A DNA stretch of 64,000 bases, taken from assembly GCF_014192215.1 (NCBI RefSeq), contig NZ_JACHXP010000003.1, forward strand, positions 1 through 64,000, read 5' to 3'. A program made the translations under genes and the position numbers. The stretch's first letter is position 1. Each line of letters begins with the position of its first letter. The notes beneath the pieces are model-generated. The model saw nothing but the letters and a program-made list of their open reading frames with translations. It had not been told where the DNA came from and ran no database searches. Origin of the DNA: Halomonas cerina. GTDB lineage: Bacteria > Pseudomonadota > Gammaproteobacteria > Pseudomonadales > Halomonadaceae. Shown piece after piece: positions 8,501 through 16,689 of this stretch.

Positions 8501-11095
8501 ATGACTGAGGACAACAAGAGGGCTTCCGGCACCGAGGTCGACCTGGAGGATATGGTCGCCTCCACCGACTCGGGGGCCAGGAAACCGGCCGGGGTACCGG
8601 GCAAGCTGCTGGTCAGCATTGCCGCGGCGTGGTCCCTGTTCCAGCTGTGGATCGCCTCCCCCATTCCCTTCATGCTGGGCTTCGGGGTCTTCAACGCCAC
8701 CGAGGCCCGCTCCATCCACCTGGCCTTCGCCCTCTTCCTGGCCTACATGGCCTATCCGGCCCTGCAACGCTCCCCTCGTGACCGCATCCCGATCCAGGAC
8801 TGGGTGCTGGCGGCGGCGGCGGCCTTCTGCGGCGCCTACATGTTCATATTCTACGAGCAGCTGGCCCAGCGTCCCGGCGCGCCCATCCTGCAGGACGTGA
8901 TCGTCGGCATCATCGGCATCCTGCTGCTGCTCGAGGCCACGCGGCGCGCCCTGGGGCCACCGCTGATGATCGTGGCGCTGGTGTTCCTCATTTACAGCCT
9001 GGCCGGTCCCTGGATGCCGGGGATCCTGGCCCATGGCGGGGTCAGCCTGTATGGCCTGATCAACCACCAGTGGTTGACCACTCAGGGCGTGTTCGGCATC
9101 GCGCTCGGCGTGTCGACCAGCTTCGTCTTCCTTTTCGTGCTGTTCGGCGCCCTGCTCGACAAGGCCGGGGCCGGCAACTACTTCATCAAGGTCGCCTTCT
9201 CGCTGCTGGGCCACTACAAGGGCGGACCGGCCAAGGCCGCCGTGGTGGCCTCCGGCATGACCGGCCTAATCTCAGGCTCCTCGATCGCCAACGTGGTGAC
9301 CACCGGCACCTTCACCGTGCCGATGATGAAGCGCGTCGGCTTCCCCGCCGAGAAGGCCGGTGCCGTGGAGGTGGCCTCCTCGGTCAATGGCCAGATCATG
9401 CCGCCGGTCATGGGGGCCGCCGCCTTCCTGATGGTCGAGTACGTGGGCATCTCCTACGTGGAAGTGATCAAGCACGCCTTCCTGCCGGCCCTGATCTCGT
9501 ATATTGCCTTGATCTACATCGTCCACCTGGAAGCCCTCAAGGCCAACATGCAAGGCCTGGAGAGCAGCAATCCTCCCAAGCCCCTGGTGCGCAAGGTGAT
9601 CGGCTTCCTCGGCGGTCTGCTGCTGATGATGATCACCGCCCTGGTGGTCTACTACGGCCTGGGTTGGCTCAAGCCGGTGCTAGGGGACGCCACCCCCTGG
9701 GTGGTCGCCGTGGTGCTGGCGGCGATCTACGTGGGCCTGCTCAAGCTGGCGGCCGGCTATCCGGAGCTCGAGCTCGACGACCCCAATGAGCCGGTCTATA
9801 CGCTGCCCCAGACACGCCCCACGGTGATGGTCGGGCTGCAGTACATCCTGCCGGTGATCGTGCTGATCTGGTGTCTGATGGTGGAGCGCCTCTCGCCGGG
9901 ACTCTCGGCCTTCTGGGCCACGGTCTTCATGGTCTTCATCATGCTGACGCAGCGTCCCATCACCTCGATCTTCCGGGGGCGCAGCAACATGACCGCGGAT
10001 ATTCACGAGGGGATCCTGGACCTGTGGGACGGACTGGTGACCGGTGCCCGCAATATGATCGGCATCGGCATCGCCACGGCCACCGCCGGCATCATCGTCG
10101 GCGCCGTCTCCCAGACCGGGGTGGGCCTGGTGCTGGCCGACGTGGTGGAGATCCTCTCCATGGGCAACCTGATGCTGATCCTGCTGCTCACCGCGGTGCT
10201 CAGTCTGATCCTCGGCATGGGTCTGCCCACCACGGCCAACTACATCGTGGTCTCGGCGCTGTTGGCTCCGGTGATCGTGCAACTCGGCGAGCAGAGCGGC
10301 CTGCTGGTGCCGCTGATCGCGGTCCACCTGTTCGTGTTCTATTTCGGCATCATGGCCGACGTGACACCGCCGGTGGGCCTGGCCTCCTTCGCCGCCGCGG
10401 CCGTCTCCGGCGGGGACCCGATCCGTACCGGCTTCCAGGCCTTCTACTACAGCCTGCGGACCGCGGCGCTGCCGTTTTTGTTCATCTTCAACACCGACCT
10501 GCTGCTGATCGATGTGACCTTCCTGCAGGGCATCCTGATCTTCGTGGTATCGACCATCGCCATGCTGATCTTCGCTGCGGCCACCCAGGGATTCATGATC
10601 GCACGCAGCCGCTGGTACGAGTCGATCCTGCTGCTGCTGGTGGCCTTCACCCTGTTCCGGCCGGGGTTCTGGATGGACATGATCCACGACCCCTACCGGG
10701 AGGTGCCCCCGGCGCAGTTCGTCGAGGCCCTGGGCAACGCCGAGGAGGACACCACCCTGAGGCTGCAGGTCAGTGGCCTGGATGCCTATGGCGATCCCAT
10801 GACCACCTACATGACCCTGCCGGTGCCGGAGGGCGAGACGGGGCAGGAACGCCTGGAGAACCTGGGGCTGGAGCTGATCATCGAGGAGGAGCGTGCCGTG
10901 GTCGATATGGTTGCCTTCGGCAGCCAGGCGGCGGACATGGGCTTCGACTTCGACCAGGAGATCATCCAGGTCCAGGCCCCGGTGGATCGCTGGACCAAGG
11001 AATGGATGTGGATACCGGCCTTTGTGGTATTCGGGCTGGTGGTGATGCTGCAACGGCGGCGGCGTGATCGTAGCGCTGCCCCGGCTCGAGCCTGA
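8501..11095 (+). CDS. TRAP transporter fused permease (4TM/12TM, with C-terminal DUF3394)
   Basis: The 864-residue inner-membrane protein joins a DctQ-like four-helix part (about residues 45-170) to a DctM-like large subunit (about 180-730) with the family hallmarks GLISGSSIANVVTTGTFTVP, ASSVNGQIMPPVMGAAAFLM and LGMGLPTTANYIV. A soluble segment from about residue 730, before a last helix near 845, matches the DUF3394 extension of TAXI permeases. I chose ATG 8501, after an AGAGCAGGG at 8485-8493; ATG 8495 is also possible. It forms the transporter with the upstream TAXI protein. UspA follows 13 bp later. Confidence 0.92.
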   Translation: MTEDNKRASGTEVDLEDMVASTDSGARKPAGVPGKLLVSIAAAWSLFQLWIASPIPFMLGFGVFNATEARSIHLAFALFLAYMAYPALQRSPRDRIPIQDWVLAAAAAFCGAYMFIFYEQLAQRPGAPILQDVIVGIIGILLLLEATRRALGPPLMIVALVFLIYSLAGPWMPGILAHGGVSLYGLINHQWLTTQGVFGIALGVSTSFVFLFVLFGALLDKAGAGNYFIKVAFSLLGHYKGGPAKAAVVASGMTGLISGSSIANVVTTGTFTVPMMKRVGFPAEKAGAVEVASSVNGQIMPPVMGAAAFLMVEYVGISYVEVIKHAFLPALISYIALIYIVHLEALKANMQGLESSNPPKPLVRKVIGFLGGLLLMMITALVVYYGLGWLKPVLGDATPWVVAVVLAAIYVGLLKLAAGYPELELDDPNEPVYTLPQTRPTVMVGLQYILPVIVLIWCLMVERLSPGLSAFWATVFMVFIMLTQRPITSIFRGRSNMTADIHEGILDLWDGLVTGARNMIGIGIATATAGIIVGAVSQTGVGLVLADVVEILSMGNLMLILLLTAVLSLILGMGLPTTANYIVVSALLAPVIVQLGEQSGLLVPLIAVHLFVFYFGIMADVTPPVGLASFAAAAVSGGDPIRTGFQAFYYSLRTAALPFLFIFNTDLLLIDVTFLQGILIFVVSTIAMLIFAAATQGFMIARSRWYESILLLLVAFTLFRPGFWMDMIHDPYREVPPAQFVEALGNAEEDTTLRLQVSGLDAYGDPMTTYMTLPVPEGETGQERLENLGLELIIEEERAVVDMVAFGSQAADMGFDFDQEIIQVQAPVDRWTKEWMWIPAFVVFGLVVMLQRRRRDRSAAPARA

Positions 11096-11108
11096 AGGAG
11101 ACACGACC

Positions 11109-11537
11109 ATGTACAGCAAGATCCTGTTGCCGGTGGACCTCAACGAGGAGGCTTCCTGGGATAAGGCATTGCCCACGGCGTTGGCGCTGTGTCGCAGCTT
11201 CGGCGCCTCGTTGCATGTGGTGACGGTACTGCCGGACTACCGTATGCCGCTGGTAGGAGCCTACTTCCCCGCGGACTTCGCCGAGAAGGCCCACCAGGCG
11301 GTGTCGGATGCTCAGCATGCCTTCATCAAGGACCACGTGCCCGAGGACATCACCGTCCAGAGCGTGATCGTCGATGGCTCCCCCTGGGAGGCGATCATCA
11401 AGGCGGCCAAGAAGCTCGAGGTTGACCTGATCGTCATGGCGTCCCATAACAAGCGCAAGTTTGCGGATTACGTACTGGGGCCCAACGCCGAGCACGTGGT
11501 GCATCACACCAAGATCTCGGTGATGATCGTGCGGTGA
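11109..11537 (+). CDS. Universal stress protein A family protein
   Basis: The 142-residue protein starts MYSKILLPVDLNEEASWDKA and ends with the ATP-binding loop GPNAEHVVHHTKISVMIVR. The GxxG(x9)G(S/T) ATP motif is only partly kept: an LGPNAEHV segment stands where ATP-binding UspA proteins have GS(V/T). It lies 13 bp after the TRAP permease, with AAGGAG at 11095-11100. The same pairing occurs in the H. elongata ectoine TRAP operon, where the UspA-like TeaD modulates uptake. A regulatory role on this transporter is an inference from that arrangement. Confidence 0.9.
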   Translation: MYSKILLPVDLNEEASWDKALPTALALCRSFGASLHVVTVLPDYRMPLVGAYFPADFAEKAHQAVSDAQHAFIKDHVPEDITVQSVIVDGSPWEAIIKAAKKLEVDLIVMASHNKRKFADYVLGPNAEHVVHHTKISVMIVR

Positions 11538-11565
11538 GCCTTCGCCCACCGTTGTTCACGGACGT

Positions 11566-11589
11566 GCGCCCCCGCCATGGCGGGGGCGC
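11566..11589. terminator. Palindromic hairpin after uspA
   Basis: An 11-bp perfect GC stem (11566-11576 with 11579-11589) lies 28 bp after the uspA stop and would end the TAXI operon transcript. The nominal loop is only 2 nt and no T-run follows, so it is not a classical intrinsic terminator. Confidence 0.5.
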
Positions 11590-11795
11590 TCGCTTGTCTG
11601 GCCGTGCTGCCGGGATGAGAGGGAGACGCCGGTGGATGACTGCGTTGGTACACCAACGCTTGGCGTGTCGGCGGGGTCGACGGTGGTCGTCTACATTGAA
11701 GAGGGATTACAGAGTGCGCATCCTTGGTGGATGCGGCCTCAGTCTGGCCCGGCGGTGCCGGGACTCCATCGGTGGCAACAGGGGTGACACCAACC

Positions 11796-12611
11796 ATGAG
11801 TGCGGCAATCAAATCACGTGACAAGTCGGCCACGCCCAATGTCAAGATCACCATCCGACCCGTGGGAATGGACAAGCCCAAGGCCTGGTTGGCAGCCGGT
11901 TTCGAGGACTTCCGGCATGCCATGGCGGTGAGCCTGGCCTACGGGCTGTTCTGGGTCGGCCTGAGTATCGCGATCACGGCCGGGGCCTTCACCCTGGGCC
12001 TGTGGCACTGGCTGCTGCCCCTGATCGCCGGCTTCATGTTCATGGGCCCCCTGGTGGCGGTGGGGTCCTACGGCATCAGTCGGGCGCTGGAGGCCGGCCG
12101 GTCGCCTACCTTGGGCGATGCCTTCGGTGGCTGGAGGGGCCATGCCGGACAACTGGCGATGATCGGCGTGATGCTGGTACTGCTCCTGCTGGCCTGGTTC
12201 AACATGGCGATGCTGCTGTTTGCCCTGTTCTTCGGCTTCGAGGTGCCCAGTCCCGAGAGTCTCTATGCGGCACTGCTGACCACGCCCCAGGGGCTGGGCA
12301 TGCTCGTGGTGGGGACCGGGATCGGTGGCCTGCTCGCCTTCGGTGCCTTCACCATCAGTGTGGTGGCGATTCCGACCCTGATGGACCAGGACCTGACCTT
12401 CATGGAAGGCATCGAGGCCAGTGTCCGTTCGGTGGCCAGGAATTTCCGTCCCATGCTGCTGTGGGCAGCGATCCTTACCGGCTGTGTACTGGTCGGCGTG
12501 ATGACCTTCTACATCGGGCTGGCGCTGATCCTGCCGGTACTGGGCCATGCCAGCTGGCATGCCTACGAGGACTTGGTTCGCATCGAGCCTCGCGAGGAGA
12601 TGCGGGGCTGA
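11796..12611 (+). CDS. DUF2189 family membrane protein
   Basis: The 271-residue product is an integral membrane protein with about six hydrophobic segments. It opens with a soluble N-terminus and the DUF2189 signature WLAAGFEDFRHAMAVSLAYG. A long run of conserved glycines (LLPLIAGFMFMGPLVAVGSYGISRA) follows. Function of the family is unknown. I chose ATG 11796, with GGGGTG upstream. It is separated from uspA by about 260 bp and ends before a clear hairpin, so it is probably monocistronic. Confidence 0.85.
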   Translation: MSAAIKSRDKSATPNVKITIRPVGMDKPKAWLAAGFEDFRHAMAVSLAYGLFWVGLSIAITAGAFTLGLWHWLLPLIAGFMFMGPLVAVGSYGISRALEAGRSPTLGDAFGGWRGHAGQLAMIGVMLVLLLLAWFNMAMLLFALFFGFEVPSPESLYAALLTTPQGLGMLVVGTGIGGLLAFGAFTISVVAIPTLMDQDLTFMEGIEASVRSVARNFRPMLLWAAILTGCVLVGVMTFYIGLALILPVLGHASWHAYEDLVRIEPREEMRG

Positions 12612-12634
12612 GCCGAGCCTGCCGCCAGGAGCGA

Positions 12635-12659
12635 CGAGGGGCGCCATCGGCGCCCCTCG
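12635..12659 (+). terminator. Hairpin terminator after the DUF2189 gene
   Basis: An 11-bp perfect stem (12635-12645 with 12649-12659) and a 3-nt loop lie 23 bp after the stop codon. Only a weak T-containing tail (GCATTCTCG) follows. Confidence 0.6.
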
Positions 12660-12745
12660 GCATTCTCGTACCGGCAACGCCTGACCTGGAGCCATGAATC
12701 GCGTAGGCTTCTCCGGATGTTGTGCCTGATGCGGAAGTGCTACCC

Positions 12746-13261
12746 ATGCTGACCAGAGTCTGTCATCGCCTGACACTCATCCTGTTGTTGACCTGCCTGC
12801 CCACCATGAGGCCCGAAGCGGCGCCACTCCCGGCGCCCACTGGTCCGACCCTGCTTACGGTCAGCGGTCACATCACGCGCACCAACGTGGGGGACCAGGC
12901 TCGCTTCGACCGAGCCATGCTCGAGGCCCTTCCGGGGCGTGGCATCGAGACCAACACGCCCTGGCATCGTGAGGTAGGGCGCTTCGAGGGGCCTCTGGCC
13001 GAGGCCCTCCTCGAGGCCGTGGGCGCTCGTGGCGACGTGGTGAGGATCCGGGCCCTGAACGGCTTCGAGGCCAGAGTCCCGGTGTCCGACTTCCGGCGTT
13101 ATGGGGTCATCCTGGCCATGACCCGCAACGGCGAGCCCATGGCGATTCGTGACTTCGGGCCGCTATTCGTGCTCTATCCCTTCAGTGAGCATCCCGAGCT
13201 GCACACCGAGGCCATCCGTTTCCGCTCGGTCTGGCAGGTGAATCACATCCACGTCCCCTGA
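12746..13261 (+). CDS. Exported protein with sulfite-oxidase-like (molybdopterin) fold, no cysteine
   Basis: The 171-residue protein has a signal peptide (about residues 1-32) and then a short beta-rich domain that resembles the oxidoreductase molybdopterin-binding family: LTVSGHITRTNVGDQARFDR, then a segment AVGARGDVVRIRALNGFEAR and the end FRSVWQVNHIHV. The only cysteines are in the signal peptide, so the molybdenum-ligating Cys of true enzymes is absent. That makes a binding or sensing role likelier than catalysis. The hybrid kinase gene follows 21 bp later, so the two are probably co-transcribed as a periplasmic partner and its sensor. Confidence 0.75.
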   Translation: MLTRVCHRLTLILLLTCLPTMRPEAAPLPAPTGPTLLTVSGHITRTNVGDQARFDRAMLEALPGRGIETNTPWHREVGRFEGPLAEALLEAVGARGDVVRIRALNGFEARVPVSDFRRYGVILAMTRNGEPMAIRDFGPLFVLYPFSEHPELHTEAIRFRSVWQVNHIHVP

Positions 13262-13282
13262 CCCTCCCGGGAGCCGAGAGCC

Positions 13283-15448
13283 GTGCTGCGCTACCCCCTG
13301 CGTCTCAAGCTGGGTGCCGTCGCCGCCCTGCTGCTGTTGACCGCCGCGCTCGTGGTGGTGGGCCTGGTGGCCTGGCGCCATGACAGCCTGGCCGAGAGTG
13401 TCGGCGGTGATGCCGCCTGGCACGCCTACAAGCTCGACCGGGATGCCGTCGAGATGCGTATCTACCTGGCGCGCCCGGACCTTCCCGAAAATGCTCTCGA
13501 GGCCCTGAGGCTGCGCTTCGAGCTGCTGTACAGCCGCCTTACCCTGCTCGAGCAGAGCGACATCCGGGAACTGCTCGCGACGATCGCTGGGGCGGCCTCC
13601 CTGGTCGAGAACATTCGACAGCAGCTCACCGAACTGGACGAGCTGCTGAGCGACCTCGAGGGCTTGAGTGGGGGGGACAAGATAACGCTGGTGAGTCGCC
13701 TGAGCGCCCTGAGTGCGGTCACGGAGCGCCTGCTCATCGCTATCAATGGGCGGCTGGCGGAGGCCGCGACCCGCGAGCGTGAGCACCTGCAGGGGCTCTA
13801 TGCGCTCTTGATGGCACTGATCCTGGGCATGAGCCTGGCCGCGATGCTGGTCGTCACTTTCCTGTTCCGCGAGGTGCGTGACCACGCCACCGCCAGGCGG
13901 GCACTGGAAACCCTGAGCGGCGAACTCGAGATGACGGCGCGTCGCGCCCAGTCGGCGAGCCAGGCCAAGTCGGCGTTTTTGGCCACCGTCAGCCACGAGA
14001 TCCGCACCCCGCTCAACGGGGTGATCGGCATGAGCGAGCTGCTGGTGGGCCAGCCGCTTCCCGGGCCCACGTGCCGCTATGTCGATACCATCCATGACAG
14101 TGCCCGACGCCTGCTGGAACTGATCAACGACCTCCTGGACTTCTCGAAGATCGAAGCCGGCCGTCTCGACCTGGAGACGCGTGCATTCTGCCTGGCGCCC
14201 TTGGTGGAAGGGGCGGTCACGCTGTTCACGCCGCAGGCGCGGGTACGTGAGATTCGCCTGGTGTCGCGTCTCGATCCGGCCTTGCCCAGCAGGGTCGTTA
14301 GCGATCCCGGCCGGTTGCGTCAGGTGCTGCTGAATCTGCTGTCCAATGCCGTCAAGTTCACCGAGCAGGGCGAGGTGCGGCTCACCGTAGGGGCGACGCC
14401 GGCGAACGAGCTGCGCTTCGAGGTGACCGATACTGGCTGTGGCATTCCGGCCAGCCAGCAGGCGTCACTGTTCGAGCCTTTCCAGCAGGGCGACCCCTCC
14501 ACCTCGCGTCGCTTCGGTGGCACCGGGCTGGGACTGGCCATCAGCAAGCAGCTGGTGGAGGCCTTGGGCGGTCGCATCGGCCTGGCCAGCGAACCGGGGG
14601 CGGGAAGCCGCTTCTGGTGCGTGTTGCCGCTGGTGGTCGCCGGGCCAGCCGATACCGAGGAGGCGATCCCCCCGGTGACCTGGCGTCACCCGGAGGCGGT
14701 CCGGTTGCTGGTGGTGGAGGATAACCCCGTGAACCAGCAGGTGGCGGTGGCCATGCTGGAAAGGCTGGGCTGTCGGGTCCGCGTGGCCGCCTCGGGTGGC
14801 GAGGCGCTGTCGCAGGTCGCTCGGGAGCGCTTCGATCTGATCTTCATGGACGTGCAGATGCCCGACCAGGATGGCCTGGCGGTCACACGCGCCCTGCGGG
14901 CCCGGGGGGGCTGGCTGGCCGAGGTCCCCGTGGTGGCGATGACCGCCGGGGGCGGCAACGGGGACCGGGCGCGCTGCCTGGCCGCCGGCATGAACGGTTA
15001 CCTGGCTAAGCCACTGCTCCAGGCGACCCTTGGGAACGTGCTGCAGCGTCACCTGCTTCCAGCGACTGCCCCGCCTGAACCGCCAGGCGCGCCAGGCACC
15101 GCCGGCGACGTCCTGGACGATGAAGTTCTCGCGGGGCTTCATGCGACTCTCGATGATGCGGGGCTGGCGGCGCTGATCCGGCTGTTCGGCGAACAGGTGG
15201 AGGAGCGGCTCGAGCAGCTTACCCAAGCGCTCGTGCGTCGCGAGGGCGGGGAGGCAGGACGCCTGGCTCATCAGCTCAAGGGAGAGTCGGCGAGCCTGGG
15301 CGCGGTCGCAGTGGCAGGGCTGGCGGCCCGCCTGGAAGACACGGCCATGGCGGACCGGCTGGCGGAGGCCGAGATGGTCCTGGCGAGCCTGAAAGAGCGG
15401 GTCACGACGACCCTGGCGGCCCTGGCCGCCGCTCTGCCGGCAGAGTGA
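13283..15448 (+). CDS. Hybrid sensor histidine kinase (HisKA-HATPase-REC-HPt)
   Basis: The 721-residue protein has a first membrane helix (about residues 10-32), a mostly helical periplasmic domain of about 140 residues and a second helix (about 173-196). These are followed by a HisKA domain (His238 in SHEIRTPLNG), an ATPase domain (NLLSNAVKFT, GTGLGLAISKQL), a receiver (Asp523 in IFMDVQMPDQDG) and an HPt domain (His663 in AHQLKGESASLGA). This is the ArcB/TorS-type four-step phosphorelay. No cognate response regulator lies next to it. The start is GTG 13283. The upstream exported protein is the likely signal partner. It converges on cra with 6 bp between stops. Confidence 0.9.
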   Translation: MLRYPLRLKLGAVAALLLLTAALVVVGLVAWRHDSLAESVGGDAAWHAYKLDRDAVEMRIYLARPDLPENALEALRLRFELLYSRLTLLEQSDIRELLATIAGAASLVENIRQQLTELDELLSDLEGLSGGDKITLVSRLSALSAVTERLLIAINGRLAEAATREREHLQGLYALLMALILGMSLAAMLVVTFLFREVRDHATARRALETLSGELEMTARRAQSASQAKSAFLATVSHEIRTPLNGVIGMSELLVGQPLPGPTCRYVDTIHDSARRLLELINDLLDFSKIEAGRLDLETRAFCLAPLVEGAVTLFTPQARVREIRLVSRLDPALPSRVVSDPGRLRQVLLNLLSNAVKFTEQGEVRLTVGATPANELRFEVTDTGCGIPASQQASLFEPFQQGDPSTSRRFGGTGLGLAISKQLVEALGGRIGLASEPGAGSRFWCVLPLVVAGPADTEEAIPPVTWRHPEAVRLLVVEDNPVNQQVAVAMLERLGCRVRVAASGGEALSQVARERFDLIFMDVQMPDQDGLAVTRALRARGGWLAEVPVVAMTAGGGNGDRARCLAAGMNGYLAKPLLQATLGNVLQRHLLPATAPPEPPGAPGTAGDVLDDEVLAGLHATLDDAGLAALIRLFGEQVEERLEQLTQALVRREGGEAGRLAHQLKGESASLGAVAVAGLAARLEDTAMADRLAEAEMVLASLKERVTTTLAALAAALPAE

Positions 15449-15454
15449 GCGGTA

Positions 15455-16474
15455 TTATCCCGTGGCCGGGGCGGAGGCCGTCGCGGTGCGTGAGGGCAGC
15501 CGCCATCGGAGGTGCCGGGGCACGGTCACGCACCCGGGCCGGTAGTCACCTCGGGAGGCCGCCAGCGCCAGCGCCAGCGTTTCCCGGGCGATCACCGCGT
15601 GATCCTGGACCGCGGAGTTGACGGGTAGCGGCAGGAAGTCGAGCAGGCGATTGTCGCCGAAGGTGGCCAGGGTCAGTCCCTGGGGCAGGCCGCCATCTTC
15701 CAGCAGCACATCGAAGACGCCGTCCAGCAGGGCGTAGGAGGCGGTCACCAAGGCATCGGGCAGCCCCTGTTTATCGAGCAGATCACGCATCAGGCGAGCG
15801 CCTTCGGCCCGTTCGTAACGTGCGCCGCTGCACGTCACCCTGTCCAGTGTCTGCCCGGCCAGGGCGGCCTCAAAGCCGGCGCGCCGCTCGGTGCTGATCG
15901 ACAGCTGCGGCACCGCATCCAGCCAGGCGATGCGTCGCACGCCGGGGCGCAACACCGAGCGGGTCAGGCGCTCGGCGGCTTGCCGGTCGTCGCCGACCAC
16001 GCTGGCGAAGCGTTCGGCCGGCAAGCCGCGGTCCACGCCGATCACCGGCAGGCCGCCGGCCATCAGGTCGGTATAAAAGGGGTCTTCCATGGCCAGGCAG
16101 CTGGCGGTGATCAGCACCTCGCAGCGCTGGGCCCGCAGCGCCAGGGCCAATTCCCGCTCGGTCTCCGCTCGATCGTCGGAGGCCACGATCAGCAGCTGAT
16201 AGCCCTGCTCCCTCGCCCCCCGTTCCAGCAGCTTGGCCAGCCGGGCATAGCTGAGGTTCTCCAGGTCGGGCACGATCAACCCCAGGATGCGGCTCGACCC
16301 GCGCCGTAGGGCGGCGGCCTGGGCATCGACGCGATAGCCGTGGCGCTCGACCACGGCCATCACTCGGTCGACGGTGTCCTGGCTGATACGGTGCTGACGT
16401 GCCTTGCCATTAATGACATAGCTGGCGGTGGTCCGCGAGACGCCGGCCAACTGGGCGATTTCGGCGAGTGTCAT
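15455..16474 (-). CDS. cra: Catabolite repressor-activator Cra (FruR), LacI family
   Basis: The 339-residue regulator has a LacI-type helix-turn-helix at the N-terminus (LAEIAQLAGVSRTTASYVING, with the Cra-typical KARQHRIS that follows) and a periplasmic-binding-like core starting at ILGLIVPDLENLSYARLAK. The length matches Cra, about 330 residues. In related bacteria it binds fructose-1-phosphate and represses the fructose operon. It is divergent from fruBKA, and three half-sites of the CGATTCRGC type lie between them, so control of fruBKA and perhaps itself is very likely. Confidence 0.92.
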   Translation of the reverse strand: MTLAEIAQLAGVSRTTASYVINGKARQHRISQDTVDRVMAVVERHGYRVDAQAAALRRGSSRILGLIVPDLENLSYARLAKLLERGAREQGYQLLIVASDDRAETERELALALRAQRCEVLITASCLAMEDPFYTDLMAGGLPVIGVDRGLPAERFASVVGDDRQAAERLTRSVLRPGVRRIAWLDAVPQLSISTERRAGFEAALAGQTLDRVTCSGARYERAEGARLMRDLLDKQGLPDALVTASYALLDGVFDVLLEDGGLPQGLTLATFGDNRLLDFLPLPVNSAVQDHAVIARETLALALAASRGDYRPGCVTVPRHLRWRLPSRTATASAPATG

Positions 16475-16546
16475 GCAGGTCTCCCTCGATGTTTCTTTAA
16501 CAGTCTACGCTGACTGTGGTGTCTTCCCGTACCCCTAAAGTTGTAG

Positions 16547-16614
16547 TCGATTCGGCTTGCTAGAAAAGAAGAATCGATCCAGCATTCACCTTACGCAAGG
16601 TGACACGATTCAGC
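16547..16614. promoter_or_regulatory. Cluster of Cra-like half-sites in the cra-fruB intergenic region
   Basis: Three related motifs occur: TCGATTCGGC at 16547-16556, GAATCGATCCAGC at 16571-16583 and CGATTCAGC at 16606-16614. The middle one is a near palindrome around ATCGAT. Cra operators in related bacteria are palindromes around a central CG with flanking GCTGAA/TTCAGC halves, so these are credible repressor sites upstream of fruB. Confidence 0.6.
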
Positions 16615-16689
16615 TGGAGCGAGTCAAGGCGTCATCCAGCCATCGTCACGGGCCACTGCCCGGGTCGCCACGAGATACAGGAGGTCCTG

